A stretch of DNA of 64,000 nt from Lasioglossum baleicum. Taxonomy: Eukaryota > Arthropoda > Insecta > Hymenoptera > Halictidae. The stretch is taken from assembly GCF_051020765.1 (NCBI RefSeq), contig NC_134936.1:1611045-1675044 (forward strand), in the 5' to 3' direction. The notes under the pieces were generated by a model. That model worked only from the letters and a program-made list of their open reading frames with translations, was not told the DNA's origin and searched no databases. Numbering within the stretch: position 1 is the first letter of the stretch; every line of letters begins with the position of its first letter. The position numbers and the translations under genes were made by a program. This document shows, one piece after another, positions 32,430 to 42,354 of this stretch.

Positions 32430-32643
32430 TGTTCGCGATCGCGTGAACGTTCGAGGTTGTATCCTCGTCACGCGCCGCTCTCTCTCTTCGTCGTGACGTC
32501 AGCCGCCGACCGCTCTCATAGCGAACCGTGGTAAGAATCCGCGTTACCCCGTTTCCCCCTTTAGGGTCTATCGATCGTGTCCCAATCACCGATCGCTAAT
32601 TATCGGATGATCCTTAAGGACCAATCCGCGATCCCGATGACGT

Positions 32644-32930
32644 TGTAGGAGCTAGCATAGCCATGGGCAACTATGATACATAGCTCGACTACTTGGGAAG
32701 GAGAGGAGGAAAAAGGAAGGAGGCGTTTCGTCCCAGGCCCGCCAGAGGACTCATCAGTAAGGCTGACTGGCGGACCTTGCCTTAGACGTGGGGATGTCGG
32801 AAGGCGATTGAGGACGGTATATATGCTAATCGTTGAGGAACGAGTACTTGCGGGAAAGGCCTAGTCGAGTGCCTGTCCCTCTTGTGACGCATGTCTGAAG
32901 TTCGGCCTCCACACGTCGTGTAGTCCTACA
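32644..32930 (-). mobile_element. 287-bp LTR-like insertion carrying a hammerhead ribozyme
   Basis: Starts TGTAGGAGC and ends GTCCTACA (7-bp inverted ends, TG...CA) with direct duplication ACGT (32640-32643 and 32931-32934). The empty site is visible in the 5' LTR (GATGACGTGAATCC near 26355). No open frame of interest. A type III hammerhead ribozyme is encoded on the minus strand at 32722-32789. Size, TG...CA ends and 4-bp duplication fit a solo LTR moved by a Gypsy integrase, comparable with plant retrozyme LTRs. No primer site, purine tract or second LTR is present. Confidence 0.85.
32722..32789 (-). ncRNA. Type III hammerhead ribozyme, copy A
   Basis: Minus-strand RNA has all core elements in order: short stem III (CG), cleavage site GUC, stem I UAAGGC/GCCUUA (6 bp), CUGAUGA (complement of 32751-32757), stem II GUCC/GGAC, and GAAA (complement of 32726-32729). 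Predicted cleavage is after the C at 32785. Loop I (GGUCCGCCAG, complement of 32767-32776) and loop II (CUGGCGGGCC, complement of 32736-32745) can form 10 pairs with one G-U. Stem III is very short (2 bp plus the A-U closing pair), so activity may need a dimer, as in other short-stem-III hammerheads. Confidence 0.88.
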
Positions 32931-33711
32931 ACGTGAATCCAGCTCGGTTTACGAAGTCTCCGCGAGTCTTGTCGGTTTTTACGCTCATTACGCTTGTACA
33001 AGGAACACAATTCAGAATACAGTCCACTTCTACTCATTGGTATCGTTCTTTATTTCTAAAGTTTAACTTCGCGCACAGCGCTGTGCGATTCCGGCGCCTC
33101 CTCCATCACGTATCGTTCGGTCGTCGATCGTTTCCGATACAACAATTAAAAGTTTTTACATTTATCGCGTAAACTAAAGCCGGCCGACAAAAACTGTAAA
33201 GGGAAATGTTGTTCAGAATCATGGTCTTGACAACATATCCAAAGCTCATCCAAATCGGGGAGGATTCACATAATCTCGAGAAACTCTTGTTCGTTACGGC
33301 ATCGCGGCGTTACACCACGCTCGTCTCCCGGCGCGCCGGGCTGAACGTGCCATCGCGCGTCTAGGTCGCGCTCTGATTGGTCCGTGTTTTTCGTTAATAA
33401 CTCCTAAACAAAGCCCCGGCTGACGTTGGTGCAAAGGAAAATGTTGCTTCAAATGACCTAAGGAACCTCCCATTTCCCGGAGTCGAAGGGGTCTTGGGAC
33501 ACCCTGTATAAAACTTCGAAAAAATTTTGTTTAAAACAAAAAAACAAGGTCGCTTCGATTTTTTAAACATTAAGTTGTATTTTTGATTTGATAGTGTTGT
33601 AGCTGGTGTTAAGACGAATTCAACGATATATAATAGTATGACCTTCACACTATTAATAACGTCGCAATAGTTTTGGCGCGCTAAACAGGCCAAATACCCC
33701 ACTGTGCGGCG

Positions 33712-33866
33712 CGGCGGCCCAGGGCGCGTTCTGATTGGTCCGTGTTTTTCGTTAGTAACTCCTAAACAAAGCCGCAGTTGACATTGGTGCAAAGGAAAAT
33801 GTCTCTTAAAATGGTCTCAGGAACCTCCCATTTCCGGGACTTACACTTAGTTTGGGACACCCTGTA
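33712..33866 (-). repeat. End fragment of the CAGGGTGTCCC foldback family
   Basis: Inverted terminal 155 bp, ending TTTGGGACACCCTG, with the CGGACCAATCAGAACGCG-type block. It resembles the diverged copy at 21786 more than the flanking foldback. Confidence 0.7.
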
Positions 33867-33875
33867 TGTCTATGG

Positions 33876-34052
33876 TAAATCGAGACGATTTATCGTCAGG
33901 ACGGCCGAGAGTTGTAAACTGTAAATTGACAGTCTGCGGTATATATTGGTTGTAAGAGTTGTAAACTGTGTAAATCGACAGTCTACGGTATATGTATATT
34001 TGTTGTTTATATTTCGGTAAATCGGGACGATTTGTCGTCAGGACGGCCGAAT
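33876..34052 (+). repeat. Short interspersed direct repeats
   Basis: GGTAAATCGAGACGATTTATCGTCAGGACGGCCGA-like unit at 33876 and again at 34015. Between them are two copies of a GTTGTAAACTGT ... GACAGTCT-CGGTATAT unit. Origin unknown. Confidence 0.7.
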
Positions 34053-34128
34053 TGTAAGATGTTGTAAGAATGAGGTAAGTGTGCATGTCATATGACTGAG
34101 TGTGAGTTTAATGTTTAAGTGTTATATG

Positions 34129-34327
34129 CAGTGGCGCACCCAGGATGTAATCTTGGGGGGGGGGCGAGTTGAACCCAGCCCTAGGTTTTGCGTGATGACC
34201 TTTTTTTTAAGCCAAAATATCTATCAACGGTACCCAGGGCTATTCCGCGATTTTAATTTTGGAAGCTGAACATTTTTTTCTTGGTGGGGGACTTGGCTCC
34301 CTGGCTCCCCCCCTGGGTGCGCCACTG
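34129..34327. mobile_element. hAT MITE, 199 bp
   Basis: Ends CAGTGGCGCACCCAGG and CCTGGGTGCGCCACTG, flanked by the 8-bp duplication GTTATATG (34121-34128 and 34328-34335). Noncoding. Confidence 0.92.
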
Positions 34328-34499
34328 GTTATATGTATATATTTTTATCGATTTACGTGTCATATATGTTTTGATTGATTTGCATGTTGCGTTAATGTTT
34401 TGTTAACTAATGTATGCTTTACGTTGTGATTTTGTTAAAATAAAATAGACAGTCCCCTGCGAGCGATTGACGAAACATCGCGTCGCGTCGTGTCGAAAC

Positions 34500-34830
34500 A
34501 TCTTTACGAATTCCGTGTCGAGCCTCCTTATAACTCTGACCCAATCGGCCGCGCATTCAAACCTAGACACGTCACCGTACTCCTGCCCTGAAAAGCTTCT
34601 TCTCGGGCTCGCATCAATACAATGACACTAGTTCGGACCCATACGAGATGGCGCCTTGCCACCCCCTGCAATCGCGTAGTAGTGGGCGGTAACGGTATAA
34701 TCGCTCGTACGGGGCAGTGTATTCGACTACTTGTTGAACATAAACCGATTAAAAATGATTTTTCACTACGTGAAAGGTGTAATTTTAGGACAAACGCTGT
34801 AGACCCTTATTTCAGCATGTCTAGAGAATA
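34500..34830 (+). repeat. Dispersed repeat family A, direct copy
   Basis: Shares GACCCAATCGGCCGCGCATTC, CCTAGACACGTCACCGTA, GCGTAGTAGTGGGCGGTAACGG and TTTTTCACTACGTGAAAGGTG with 49910-50200. Confidence 0.7.
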
Positions 34831-35097
34831 TTCAGCAATTTTATGGACTCAAAATAACAAACAATTCAAACCTAACAACTGTTTGTAGTTTGCAGTTTGA
34901 GTCTGACAACATGACGATCTCAAATAATTCGCAAGCTATTTCTCGTGCGAAAAAAATGTTCAAACAAATGTTGCATGGTTCCTAGGGGGCATATGTATAG
35001 TGTTTCAATCTGATTTTTGTTACTTTGATTCAAGATGAATCATACAAGATGCAAATGGTTTTTCCTTGCAAGACAGCTGTTGCAGACCGCCGCGCCG

Positions 35098-35959
35098 CAC
35101 AGTGGTCGGAAATCGCCAAAACGTGCCCAAAATAGGAAAGAGTACTCCAATTTAGTTCAAAATTGATACTCATAGGTTTTTAGGGACGCTGGTTATAAAT
35201 CTGATGTCAAAATTACAAAAAACTTCAAATCGTTCCGCTATACACTAACAGCAGAATAATCTAAGAGGTAGAATCTATTACAGGCATGGCCAGAAGTAGC
35301 ACGCGTGATAGGGGTTCTCAAGGAATACCCGTGGAATACCCCCACTTCTCCCGGCCGCGCATCTCGCTCCCCGTGGCGGCCATAGTGCTCGCAGCAACTA
35401 CGGCCGCCAAGAGGATTGAATACGGACATGCACTCCGCATTACAAAAATAGTTATAATAACTAAAGTGGCACCTGGGGGTGTCCGATCTTTGTTGATTCT
35501 ACTAGGTGATACTATAATCTAAAAGTGTGTACAAGTCCCATGCTCACAATCCCTCAAAATCGTAACGATTTCCCTAGTTTTCTGAAATTTTTGTATGAAA
35601 TTTTTATACGTCCCGTATAATAGATTATCCATAATTATTTGCACCTTATACAATACATAAGTATGATTTACTTACCTCCAGGGGTACCCTCCATATTATA
35701 GAATGAAAATTAGCACAATATAATGTAAATGTAGCGAGTTATGCACACTTTGCTGACGCGATAATTCGCAGTACGTAGCTGCGCTCTCAAAGAATGTCAT
35801 TTTCATACTGAATTTCCCGGTTTGGTACTTAGAAGGGCCAGACACTTTTTTCAATAACCATAAAATAGCCCAAACATAAGTACAACCAACCCAAGGATCT
35901 AAAACTCTCGATTTGAAAATTCATTTTTTCTATTTTTGGGCACGTTTTCGAGCACTGTG
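35098..35959. mobile_element. Transib-like non-autonomous element, 862 bp
   Basis: Starts CACAGTGGTCGG and ends CGAGCACTGTG, with a subterminal match AAAACGTGCCCAAAA-TAG on both sides. 5-bp duplication CGCCG at 35093-35097 and 35960-35964. No transposase; the 78-codon frame inside (35286-35522) is not supported. Confidence 0.85.
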
Positions 35960-36222
35960 CGCCGGACCTCGTTCAGCGAAGCCTGGTACAGCCGAAAACA
36001 AACTATTGTAAAGAACGGAGCATGCTTTGTCCAACATTATGAATTGGACGTGCTAAAAACATTATGATAATGTGTTCGATCGCGGAACTAACAATTTCTA
36101 AATGTTCGATTGTAGAGAAAATGGGTTCGCGACTGTTCGAATGTTGCCCGCCAAACTAATCTTAGACAACTGTTTCAATTTAAATAACGGATCGTGTGGA
36201 CAAGGAATTTAACTGAAGGAAT

Positions 36223-36293
36223 CGCGTTTCGTTCTAGATCTGTTGGTGAACTCGTCAGTAAGGCTAATCCAACAGATCCTGCCTTAGACGCGC
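36223..36293 (-). ncRNA. Type III hammerhead ribozyme, copy B
   Basis: Minus-strand RNA: stem III CGCG/CGCG (4 bp), cleavage site GUC, stem I UAAGGC/GCCUUA, CUGACGA (complement of 36252-36258), stem II GUUC/GAAC (changed on both sides relative to copy A), and GAAA (complement of 36227-36230). Predicted cleavage is after the C at 36287. Loop I (complement of CCAACAGATC, 36269-36278) and loop II (complement of GATCTGTTGG, 36237-36246) are perfectly complementary over 10 bases. All invariant core positions are present. The host unit is not delimited; no target duplication was found. Confidence 0.9.
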
Positions 36294-37214
36294 GCAGATC
36301 AAACCGTGTTGATCTGTATTGTAGTGAAATGTGCTGATCGTGTATGCAGCAATCACGTGAGACGCTCAAGCAAGACTAGTCAGTGTTACTCGTTCAGAGA
36401 TTCGAAGACGAACTGCTGAAAGTACTGGACGTTGTTCTTGGCGAGAGGTCGGTTAGGTTCCTCGTGGGTGGAGAGGTTGACATTAGACAAGGAAAGGGAA
36501 GTAGAATCTATTGTAATGAGGGAAAGAACTGTCCGGGTTGGTTCAGTCAACTCGTCGTTTACCAATCAGGACACCCTTAATTGTTCAAACTTCCTTCCAT
36601 GGTGACTGAGAGGCTGGTCTAGTCGGAAGGAAGAGTGGGGCACTACCTGATATGAAGGCAAGAGCAGTAATTGATGTCGCTCGACGGTTGACTGTCGCAC
36701 CCTTGACCGTATCCTTAAAGAATTGAATGTTTATCCTTGGACCGAGCTTAGCGAACGCGGGCGTACACATCTGGGACTGTAATTTATGACGGCGAGGGTT
36801 CTTTAGAGTTGTATCTTGAGTGACCGTGAATATTCTTAACCCGGAACGAAGTAAGTATTCCGAGAATTGCCGGATGTACAAAATAACATTTGGCCGTACC
36901 TGAGTGGCCGTAGCATAAATAATCTTCTAATCCGAAAAACGGTTGGTAACGGCTATATCATAAATAAAATACGAAGTCGACCCTTAGGCTCTATATTCCG
37001 CGCGGCAGTACGGTTCACTGCAGATGCCATGGTTCTTTATGTTTAAAGGAGAATTTCCGTTGACGAATTTCTTGCGAGGAAAACATTTCTTTGTGTAGGA
37101 CTACGATCCGTTGCGACGGAACATAATGGTCATTGTAAAAAATACAAACTTTGCTACACCAGCAAATGCTGGTGCAATAAACCCCGAGTTTCTAAAAGGC
37201 TTCGCTGAACGAGG
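36294..37214. other. No gene seen
   Basis: Short frames only (65-98 codons), none recognisable. A small hairpin (CAGATCAAAC...GTTGATCTG) follows the ribozyme at 36295. Sequence near 37140-37214 (AACCCCGAGTTTCTAAAAGG) is a dispersed repeat also seen near 18570 and 39260. Confidence 0.4.
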
Positions 37215-39230
37215 TCCGGCGATAATATAATACATATACTCACCGCACTGAATAATATTTACACTATGAAACTTTTGAAAATCAAGGAGTGCATATACAC
37301 AAAAACAACAAAGAAATGAGAAAAAATGTTTTCCTTCAATAGTATATGTCGCAGTTGTTTCCAATGTCAGTGTTTGTGCTTAGGTTCTATTATAATCTAC
37401 AATCGTTGCATTAATACTGTAACGTATTAATACTGCAATATATTTCAATACACATAGATTTTTCAAAATGACATTATAGTCCAGTCAGCAGGTCGAAAAT
37501 AAGGCGTCTACCTGGAAAATATTCCGAACTTAATGAAATTTTGACACGTCATTTAGGGGTACTCTGGGGTGTCGAATCTAAGTTTTCGACCTCGCTGACC
37601 CTGTGCTAACTTGGAGAGGGGGAATGTATATACTTTTTTTACGTATTTCTCAAATTCGTCTTCCGGGGGTTGGGGTGGGGGTGTCCGAAGGGGGTGAAAA
37701 TGTAAGGGGTATACATAGTATGTAGATTATATGTAGATATGTTGAAAAACTAAATTTGTGAGCCAAAAACCTGCAATTTCCTGCTAAATGTCACAATGTG
37801 TGGCTCAAAGTGACATTTTGAGAAACATTTCCTAATTTTGAACGCCTGTTTCTCGGTACCTATTGGATCAAAAAATACGTTTAACTAGTGAAATTTGAAG
37901 GAAATTTAATGCTCTTTTCAAACATAAAAAGGAAAAGCTCGTAGGACCCATAGTTTTGGAGTTATAGGCGAAATACCAAAAACAGGTAACAAAAATCGTG
38001 GTTTTTTCCCCCTCCCCAAGTTAGCACAGGGTCCGCGAGGTCGAAAACTTAGATTCGACACCCCAGAGTACCCCTAAATGACGTGTCAAAATTTCATTAA
38101 GTTCGGAATACCATGCAGGTAGACGCCCTTTTTTCGACCTGGCGATTGGACTTTCAGGATCGAAAAAAATGTCGACGTTGGAAAGTTGAAAGAGTGGTTT
38201 CTCAAGATAAAAGTCTGCTCTATCGCGTGGTGGAATTCGATTTTCCGCTAGACCCTTAGACTCTTATTTTTTTTTTTAATTGAAAAATATCCTCAGAAAT
38301 GTGTACAAAAGTGATGCCTCTCCGTCTTTAATGATTGTTTAAACAATCATAATGTATTACTATTGCACATCACTGGATTCGGGAAAGTCTAGAGAATCTT
38401 TTGCTGTAAAGAATAATACAATATCTTTTATAATAACATCATAATATCTGTTCAAAGTCGAAAAACGTGTTTTTTTTCAAACTCAAATTTCTCAAAAACT
38501 GTGCGTGTAGGAGAAAAATTAAAACCAGATTCGGAATGAGCGCTAAAAACTGTATAAGATACACCCAACAGTTATATGGAAACATTTTTGTTGTTAGACA
38601 GTGTAATTTGCTCCGTCTTTCCCTATATTCGTCAGTTGCCACTTAATTTCCTAATTTTGAACGCCTGTCTCTCGGTGCCTATTTGGTCGAAAAAAAAGAT
38701 TGACCAGTGAAATTTGAAGGAAATTTAATGCTCTTTCCCAAAATGGAAGACAAAAGTTCATAGGACCCACAGTTTTTGAGTAATAGACGAAAAACCAAAA
38801 CAAGGTAATAAAAATCGTGGTTTTTTCCCCCTCCCCAAGTTAGCACAGGGTCCTCGAGGTCGAAAACTGAAATTCGACACCCCAGAGTACCCCTAAATGA
38901 CGTGTCAAAATTTCATTAAGTTCGGAATATTTTCCTGGTAAAAGTACCTGGCGACTGGACTATTACCATAATAAACGAATTATTGCCACGTCTTGGGGAT
39001 TTAGCACCACTATGCGACGTACGATAGCGTAGCGGCTATCGGTACGTGCAATAAAACATTGGGCATGCAAATAGACGGGTCATTATTGAGCGATCGACGG
39101 CGAAGCTATTTTTCAGAAAGCTGTTTTTAGCGCGTCCAATTCATAATTTTTTACTGCGTCAACACGTGTTGCCCGAGAAAGTGTCGACTTCCAACTCAAT
39201 AGTAATGACCTGTCATAAACCTCTCCATAG
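37215..39230 (-). repeat. Compound repeat block, inverted partner of 19327-19780
   Basis: 37215-37440 and 38990-39230 match 19520-19780 and 19327-19512 in reverse orientation, including the CACTATG/CGACG Transib-like junction at 39012-39023. The 1.5-kb element at 37477-38962 is inserted within this copy only. Confidence 0.7.
37477..38962. mobile_element. DNA transposon remnant with long inverted ends, TTA target
   Basis: Ends TAGTCCAGTC and GACTGGACTA with TTA on both sides (37474-37476 and 38963-38965). About 130-bp inverted repeats contain GACACGTCATTTAGGGGTACTCTGG and its complement. The right-end sequence is present twice (about 38020-38155 and 38640-38962), with a dispersed repeat (38165-38610) between, so it is rearranged or nested. 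The 3-bp TTA duplication fits PIF/Harbinger. Noncoding. Confidence 0.7.
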
Positions 39231-39717
39231 AGAACAACCCCGGGAACGGCCAACAAATGCTGGTACAATGAACTCCGAGTTTCCAAAACGAGGGCCTTCC
39301 TGTCGGTCGATGCAGGACGAAACTAGAAAGGTCTCACAGACGGGCCTACCTGGGCCTACCCACACATTTGAAATGTCTGTTGGCGGCTCTGACGTCACCA
39401 GGTCTGTCTGATGTCGGATCCACTGTGATCGTACCCTTAGTTCGATGACTATCAACGCGCGCGGCAGCGCGCGCACCAAGTTCCCCTCCCGCCACCTCTA
39501 AGCTGCCGAGTAGTTATTCGCGTACGATAGTTTTGCGCTTTTTAGCCATATTGCCACCGCCGCTGCCGCTCTCCCCGGTAACCTAGGTCAACCAAAATTT
39601 TTATTTGAGCTAGATATAATATCAACTAACTCTCATGTAAAAAGCAACTTTCTACCTAGCCTGGAACCTGAGATAAAAATACCCCAAAAACGCATAATTC
39701 TTGGAATATATATAGGA

Positions 39718-39745
39718 GGATGATGATGATGATGATGATGATGAT
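39718..39745 (+). repeat. (GAT)n microsatellite
   Basis: About nine uninterrupted GAT/ATG triplets. The flanking stretch 39231-40111 has no gene; it also holds A/T-homopolymer runs at 39840-39892. Confidence 0.9.
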
Positions 39746-40111
39746 CATGTTAATTCTAACCCACTTCCAGACAAGCTAGAAACTTGAAATTTTGGAATCA
39801 GGTTTCTTTTATATCCAAACCAACAGGAAAAATCGAAAATCCCGAAAAAAAATTTTTTTTTTCGAAAAACCCGAAAAAATTTTTTTTTTTCTTAAAATCA
39901 AAATACCACCTACGTCATGTGGTTGGGCATACCGTATATGCTTTGGGTTAAAGCCTTTCGAAAATTTCGTTATTTTTGCGATAGGACGCACCGTTCCCGA
40001 GATACAGCCACGTGCGTGTTTTAAGTGAGATGCATCATGCTATTTTCTGCAAATTAACTTCCGTCTATGAATCCTCCGAATATCTGGTCATTTCTTACAA
40101 AAATAACATGA

Positions 40112-40741
40112 TATCCAAACCAAAACACTTCGTGTAAAGGTTGACCAAGTTCCCCGGCCCATCCACTTCAGTGATATGAAGGATGGACCAAGTTCCTCTC
40201 GCCTATCAAAGTTGTGATACGATGGATGGACCAAGTTCCTCTCGCCTATAAGGGCTGTGATATCGGGAAGGACCAATTCCCAGAGGCCAATGATTGTTGT
40301 ATTCAAACTTTACAACCTACGGAACTTGGCGTCTGCGCTGGCACTACTACTCTGACTTGCATGAGAAAAATTTATATCCGGATACGGCGCAGAAGGAGAC
40401 GATACTGCAGGAGACGCAGCAACGGCAGATTTAAAAAAATTCGTAAGATTTTTGCTTGAGCAGTTGGGAATCCGGATATAAATTTTTCTCTTGCAATTCA
40501 AAATACTATTGCCAGCGGAGACGCCAAGTTCCGTAGGTTGTAAAGTTTGAATACAACAATCATTGGCCTCTGGGAATTGGTCCTTCCCGATATCACAGCC
40601 CTTATAGGCGAGAGGAACTTGGTCCATCCATCGTATCACAACTTTGATAGGCGAGAGGAACTTGGTCCATCCTTCATATCACTGAAGTGGATGGGCCGGG
40701 GAACTTGGTCAACCTTTACACGAAGTGTTTTGGTTTGGATA
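40112..40741. repeat. 630-bp foldback with about 220-bp perfect arms
   Basis: Left arm from TATCCAAACCAAAAC (40112) and right arm to its complement (40741). They read identical by eye for about 220 bp, then diverge near the loop, with a second matched block (AGAAAAATTTATATCCGGAT). Each arm contains repeated GGATGGACCAAGTTCCTCTC units. No coding sequence. No clear target duplication was found. A transcript through it would form a long hairpin. Confidence 0.88.
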
Positions 40742-41105
40742 CGTTAGTTTTCTTCTTTCCTCGATTGTGCCGCGTGACACATCGACCGATCTGCATTTTA
40801 AAGACATAGACAAAAGCGTGCGTAGCAAATGAAACATTTCCAGGCGTTCGATCATTATTTCATATTTCATACACGTGCCCGCCGCGTTCTATTCCCGTGC
40901 AGGATGTAAGAATCACTTTGAAAAAGTCTCGCGGTATCAGTTCTTATACGACCGTTCGTGTAATTGATTTTGACCTTTTCGCGGGTGGTCTTTGAGAAAT
41001 ACCCTGATCTACCGAGTGCCAAAGTGTCACGAGATAGTAACAATCGGGTAAAGAGAATTCTCGTTTAAACATTGAGCTGCTGCGAGAAGGAGAGGCTTTA
41101 ATTAG

Positions 41106-41466
41106 AGGGTAGACTCGTTTCCAGGCTTGCAAGGGTGCGGGATGCGCCTTCTCATTTGTCGATAATGCAAAGATAGGGTTTTCAATAGTCAAAAGCGCTA
41201 GATAAAAGATCCATCTGAACCGCAGTGGCCCCCAAATTTCCTATTTTTACGTTTACGAGGCGTAATTTGCATTATTCGAAAGCATAAAGCTGCGCATGGA
41301 GCTATTTTCGCCGCGTAAACGTAAAAATAAGACTTTTGAGGGCGACTGCGGCTTAGATTGATCTTTTATCTAGCGCTTTTGACTACTGAAAACCACCATC
41401 TTTGCATTATCGAGAAATGAGAAGATGCATCCCGCACCCTTGCATCCTGGAAACGGGACTACCCCC
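41106..41466. repeat. Palindromic MITE-like element
   Basis: About 140-bp inverted arms (GTAGACTCGTTTCCAGG ... CAAAAGCGCTAGATAAAAGATC, then TTTTTACGTTTAC) around a short centre. Arms are diverged. No target duplication identified. Confidence 0.75.
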
Positions 41467-42108
41467 TTAAGGGTCCGATTTCCTGACCGCGAGGTCGAAA
41501 TTAAATAAATATTATTATATTATACGTTGCTGCAAAATAGTGGCCGGATTCTGTCGCTTTGTGTTCCACACAGAATTTTTCTAATTCAGTAACTGCTATA
41601 TGAATCATTTATCTGATGCCTCTAAAGTATGAATAAATTTATGTATAGTTTGCTGTTTTTTCATATCATTCTACTAGCTAAAAACATCGAGACTGTTGAA
41701 CCGGTTGGACGGCCATCGGTAAGAATGTCCTCACGGCCTTGCTGTCAAACGTTATCATATGCGCGACGTATTCAAGGCGCTACCACAATACTTGGATGCG
41801 ATCTCCGATGACTTCTGAACCTACGAACCGCGAATGCGAGCGCTCGAAAGACTTTCGCAATAAATTGAAAGTCGGAGATCGTGCAGACACTTATTACACG
41901 AGGGAAACTGATTAATGTTACTTCTTAATCGGTTTCAACTTGTGCGTATTATGTACCTCATAGTTGGGGGACAAGCACGTCGGACAGGTCAATGTTCATA
42001 CCTTAGTGCTTCTACTTTGCAACATCCGAGTAAGTCGAGATATAAATTTCTAGTCAAAATACTTGTGCAATTCTATATGCAAATAATGTAGATCGAATAC
42101 TACACTTT

Positions 42109-42354
42109 TTGCCGAGTTTTTTTTGCAGTGTAAACATTCTTGGAATAGCAACAGACTCTCTACAATTAATAAAAACAGGAATTTATAAGACAATGGCACA
42201 TAATCACACAAATATGGCGTTTCGCGGTCTTTTTAATATTCTAATGTATACGTGGCATGCACTAAAAATGGCAAAGTTTACTGGAGAGGACCGGTTCCTC
42301 CACTATTACGCTTTGCCATTGTCAAAAGCGGTAGTTAAGCAAATCCTAGTCTAA
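42109..42354 (+). CDS. Unrecognised open frame, possible exon
   Basis: 81 codons. A good splice acceptor (TTTTTTTTGCAG) lies at about 42117-42128, so an exon could begin at about 42129. The composition (mixed hydrophobic, LSKAVVKQILV end) is protein-like, but I recognise no family. A second frame follows at 42360-42575 in another phase. These could be an exon of a host gene, an old insertion, or chance. The flanks 41467-42108 and 42576-42880 show nothing. Confidence 0.2.
   Translation: MPSFFCSVNILGIATDSLQLIKTGIYKTMAHNHTNMAFRGLFNILMYTWHALKMAKFTGEDRFLHYYALPLSKAVVKQILV

Larger units (their letters stand above)
26148..33141 (+). mobile_element. BEL/Pao LTR retrotransposon 2, recently dead
   Basis: LTRs 26148-26568 (421 bp) and 32430-33141 (421 bp after removing a 287-bp insertion with its 4-bp duplication). 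The target duplication ACAAT is at 26143-26147 and 33142-33146. tRNA-Tyr primer site at 26575 and the shared AGGCGGGCGGTA purine tract before the 3' LTR. One long gag-pol frame, disrupted only in integrase. Inserted in the right arm of the foldback element. Confidence 0.95.
32430..33141 (+). repeat. 3' LTR of BEL element 2, carrying a 287-bp insertion
   Basis: Matches the 5' LTR on both sides of the insertion at 32644-32930, so the insertion came after reverse transcription and integration of this element. Confidence 0.92.
24295..33506. mobile_element. Foldback element with about 1-kb inverted arms, split by BEL element 2
   Basis: Ends CAGGGTGTCCCAAGACCCC and its complement, flanked by TA (24293-24294 and 33507-33508; TATA on both sides). 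The left arm is 24295-25389. The right arm is 25592-26147 and 33142-33506, because BEL element 2 sits in it. A MITE of the AGACTGCGGA family occupies the loop. Arms carry conserved blocks such as GAACAAGAGTTTCTCGAG and CGGACCAATCAGAGCGCG. Short frames of 60-160 codons in the arms are not supported as genes. The TA flank suggests Tc1/mariner-type mobilisation. Confidence 0.8.
23534..33706. mobile_element. Transib-like non-autonomous element, host of a foldback plus BEL nest
   Basis: Terminal inverted repeats of about 35 bp start CACAGTGGGGTATTTGGCC (23534) and end with the exact complement ...CCCCACTGTG (33706). The 5-bp GC-rich duplication CGGCG is at 23529-23533 and 33707-33711. CACAGTG ends and CGNCG-type duplications are Transib features; the same heptamer is the RAG recombination signal. 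Without the foldback inside (24295-33506) it is about 1 kb and noncoding. Another CCACTGTG end abuts it at 23517-23523. Confidence 0.85.

Noticed and set aside
36585..36881. 98-codon minus-strand frame near hammerhead copy B as a retrotransposon protein
   Set aside because: No RT or GIY-YIG motif, so it does not support a Penelope-like host for the ribozyme.
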